Under the pieces are notes generated by a model. The model was not told the origin of the DNA. It worked only from the letters and a program-made list of their open reading frames with translations, and ran no database searches. DNA of 64,000 bases. Source: Punica granatum. Taxonomy: Eukaryota; Streptophyta; Magnoliopsida; Myrtales; Lythraceae. Every line of letters starts with the position of its first letter. Positions within the stretch are counted from its first letter, which is position 1. Position numbers and translations under genes: made by a program. The stretch spans positions 26,152 to 90,151 of the forward strand of contig NW_022204369.1 in NCBI RefSeq assembly GCF_007655135.1, read 5' to 3'. Shown here piece by piece: positions 63,992 to 64,000 of the stretch.

Positions 63992-64000
63992 TGGTGCGAT
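63992..64000 (+). rRNA. 5S rRNA gene, copy 194 (cut by window edge)
   Basis: Only the first 9 nt (TGGTGCGAT) are inside the window, after GAGCACAAGGTTGAC. It starts with G1T, as in copies 135, 168, 169 and 191. Confidence 0.85.

Larger units (their letters stand above)
1..64000 (+). repeat. 5S rDNA tandem array, 194 units
   Basis: Direct reading finds the gene start GGGTGCGATC (or a slightly damaged form) 194 times, always on the + strand, at steps of about 340 or 309 bp. The array fills the window and is open at both ends. Every unit is a 120-nt 5S gene plus a spacer. Unit lengths outside the two main classes are rare: 199 bp at 42465, 316 bp at 25875, 325 bp at 45258 and 315 bp at 55764. 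A BamHI-type GGATCC site lies inside nearly every gene, so a digest would give a ladder. By my count 120 of 193 complete genes show no change from the consensus. Confidence 0.99.
48196..64000 (+). repeat. Array domain D: clean genes, short-spacer units rising
   Basis: Of 49 complete genes (copies 145-193), 10 are altered, most by loss or change of the first G residues. 27 spacers are short, including 18 of the last 24. Many spacers read TCCGATCG in place of TCCCATCG. Confidence 0.88.

Noticed and set aside
1..64000. CRISPR-like regular repeat and spacer pattern
   Set aside because: The repeat is a 120-nt 5S gene, and the spacers are also near-identical and over 180 bp long. There are no cas genes.
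1..64000. Cassandra-type TRIM retroelements, whose LTRs contain 5S sequence
   Set aside because: The full 5S gene with its own terminator recurs every 309-340 bp. I see no LTR ends, primer-binding site or polypurine tract, or target-site duplications.
1..64000. Generic satellite DNA
   Set aside because: The repeat unit contains a complete and conserved 5S rRNA gene with internal promoter and terminator.
1..64000. Linked 35S rDNA, tRNA or histone genes sharing the unit
   Set aside because: The spacer shows no 18S, 25S, tRNA box or histone-like sequence; only 5S genes recur.

Overview
The whole window is one nuclear 5S ribosomal DNA array from a flowering plant. I count 194 starts of a 120-nt 5S rRNA gene, all on the + strand. 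193 copies are complete and the last is cut after 9 nt by the window edge. No other gene, RNA or transposon is visible. The gene matches the angiosperm 5S rRNA: a first helix GGGTGC/GCACCC, the internal promoter (box A, intermediate element, box C) and a T-run RNA polymerase III terminator just downstream. The sequence fits a eudicot. I do not recognise the spacer and cannot name family or species.

Each unit reads: 5S gene; terminator (about T5-AA-T9); an imperfect palindrome GTCC...GGAC; a spacer core with the 8-bp palindrome GCACGTGC; two further T tracts; and a short upstream region with GC at -12/-11 and C at -1. In the entries below, a long spacer is about 213-227 bp (unit about 340 bp). 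A short spacer lacks a 31-bp block and is about 184-196 bp (unit about 309 bp). I count 50 short spacers, the first at 22.7 kb.

Four domains can be seen. A (1 to about 8.4 kb, copies 1-25) is nearly uniform, with ATCGATACGG, GAAATCG and CGAGACT in the spacer; only 2 genes are altered. B (8.4-22.6 kb, copies 26-66) is a mosaic in which ATCGTTACGG, GAATTCG and CGATACT replace those markers; all spacers are long and 13 of 41 genes are altered. C (22.6-48.2 kb, copies 67-144) is eroded: 48 of 78 genes carry indels or substitutions, short and long spacers mix, and odd deletions occur. D (48.2-64 kb, copies 145-194) is cleaner again: 10 of 49 complete genes are altered and short spacers become the majority toward the right end.

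The genes do not form a pathway. They are redundant templates for one structural RNA of the large ribosomal subunit. The array continues past both window edges. The interest lies in how it evolves: spreading of marker alleles, a spreading short-spacer family, and a micro-duplication hot spot inside the internal promoter. Long open reading frames recur on both strands at the unit period and are by-products of the repeat. I see no new biological system here.
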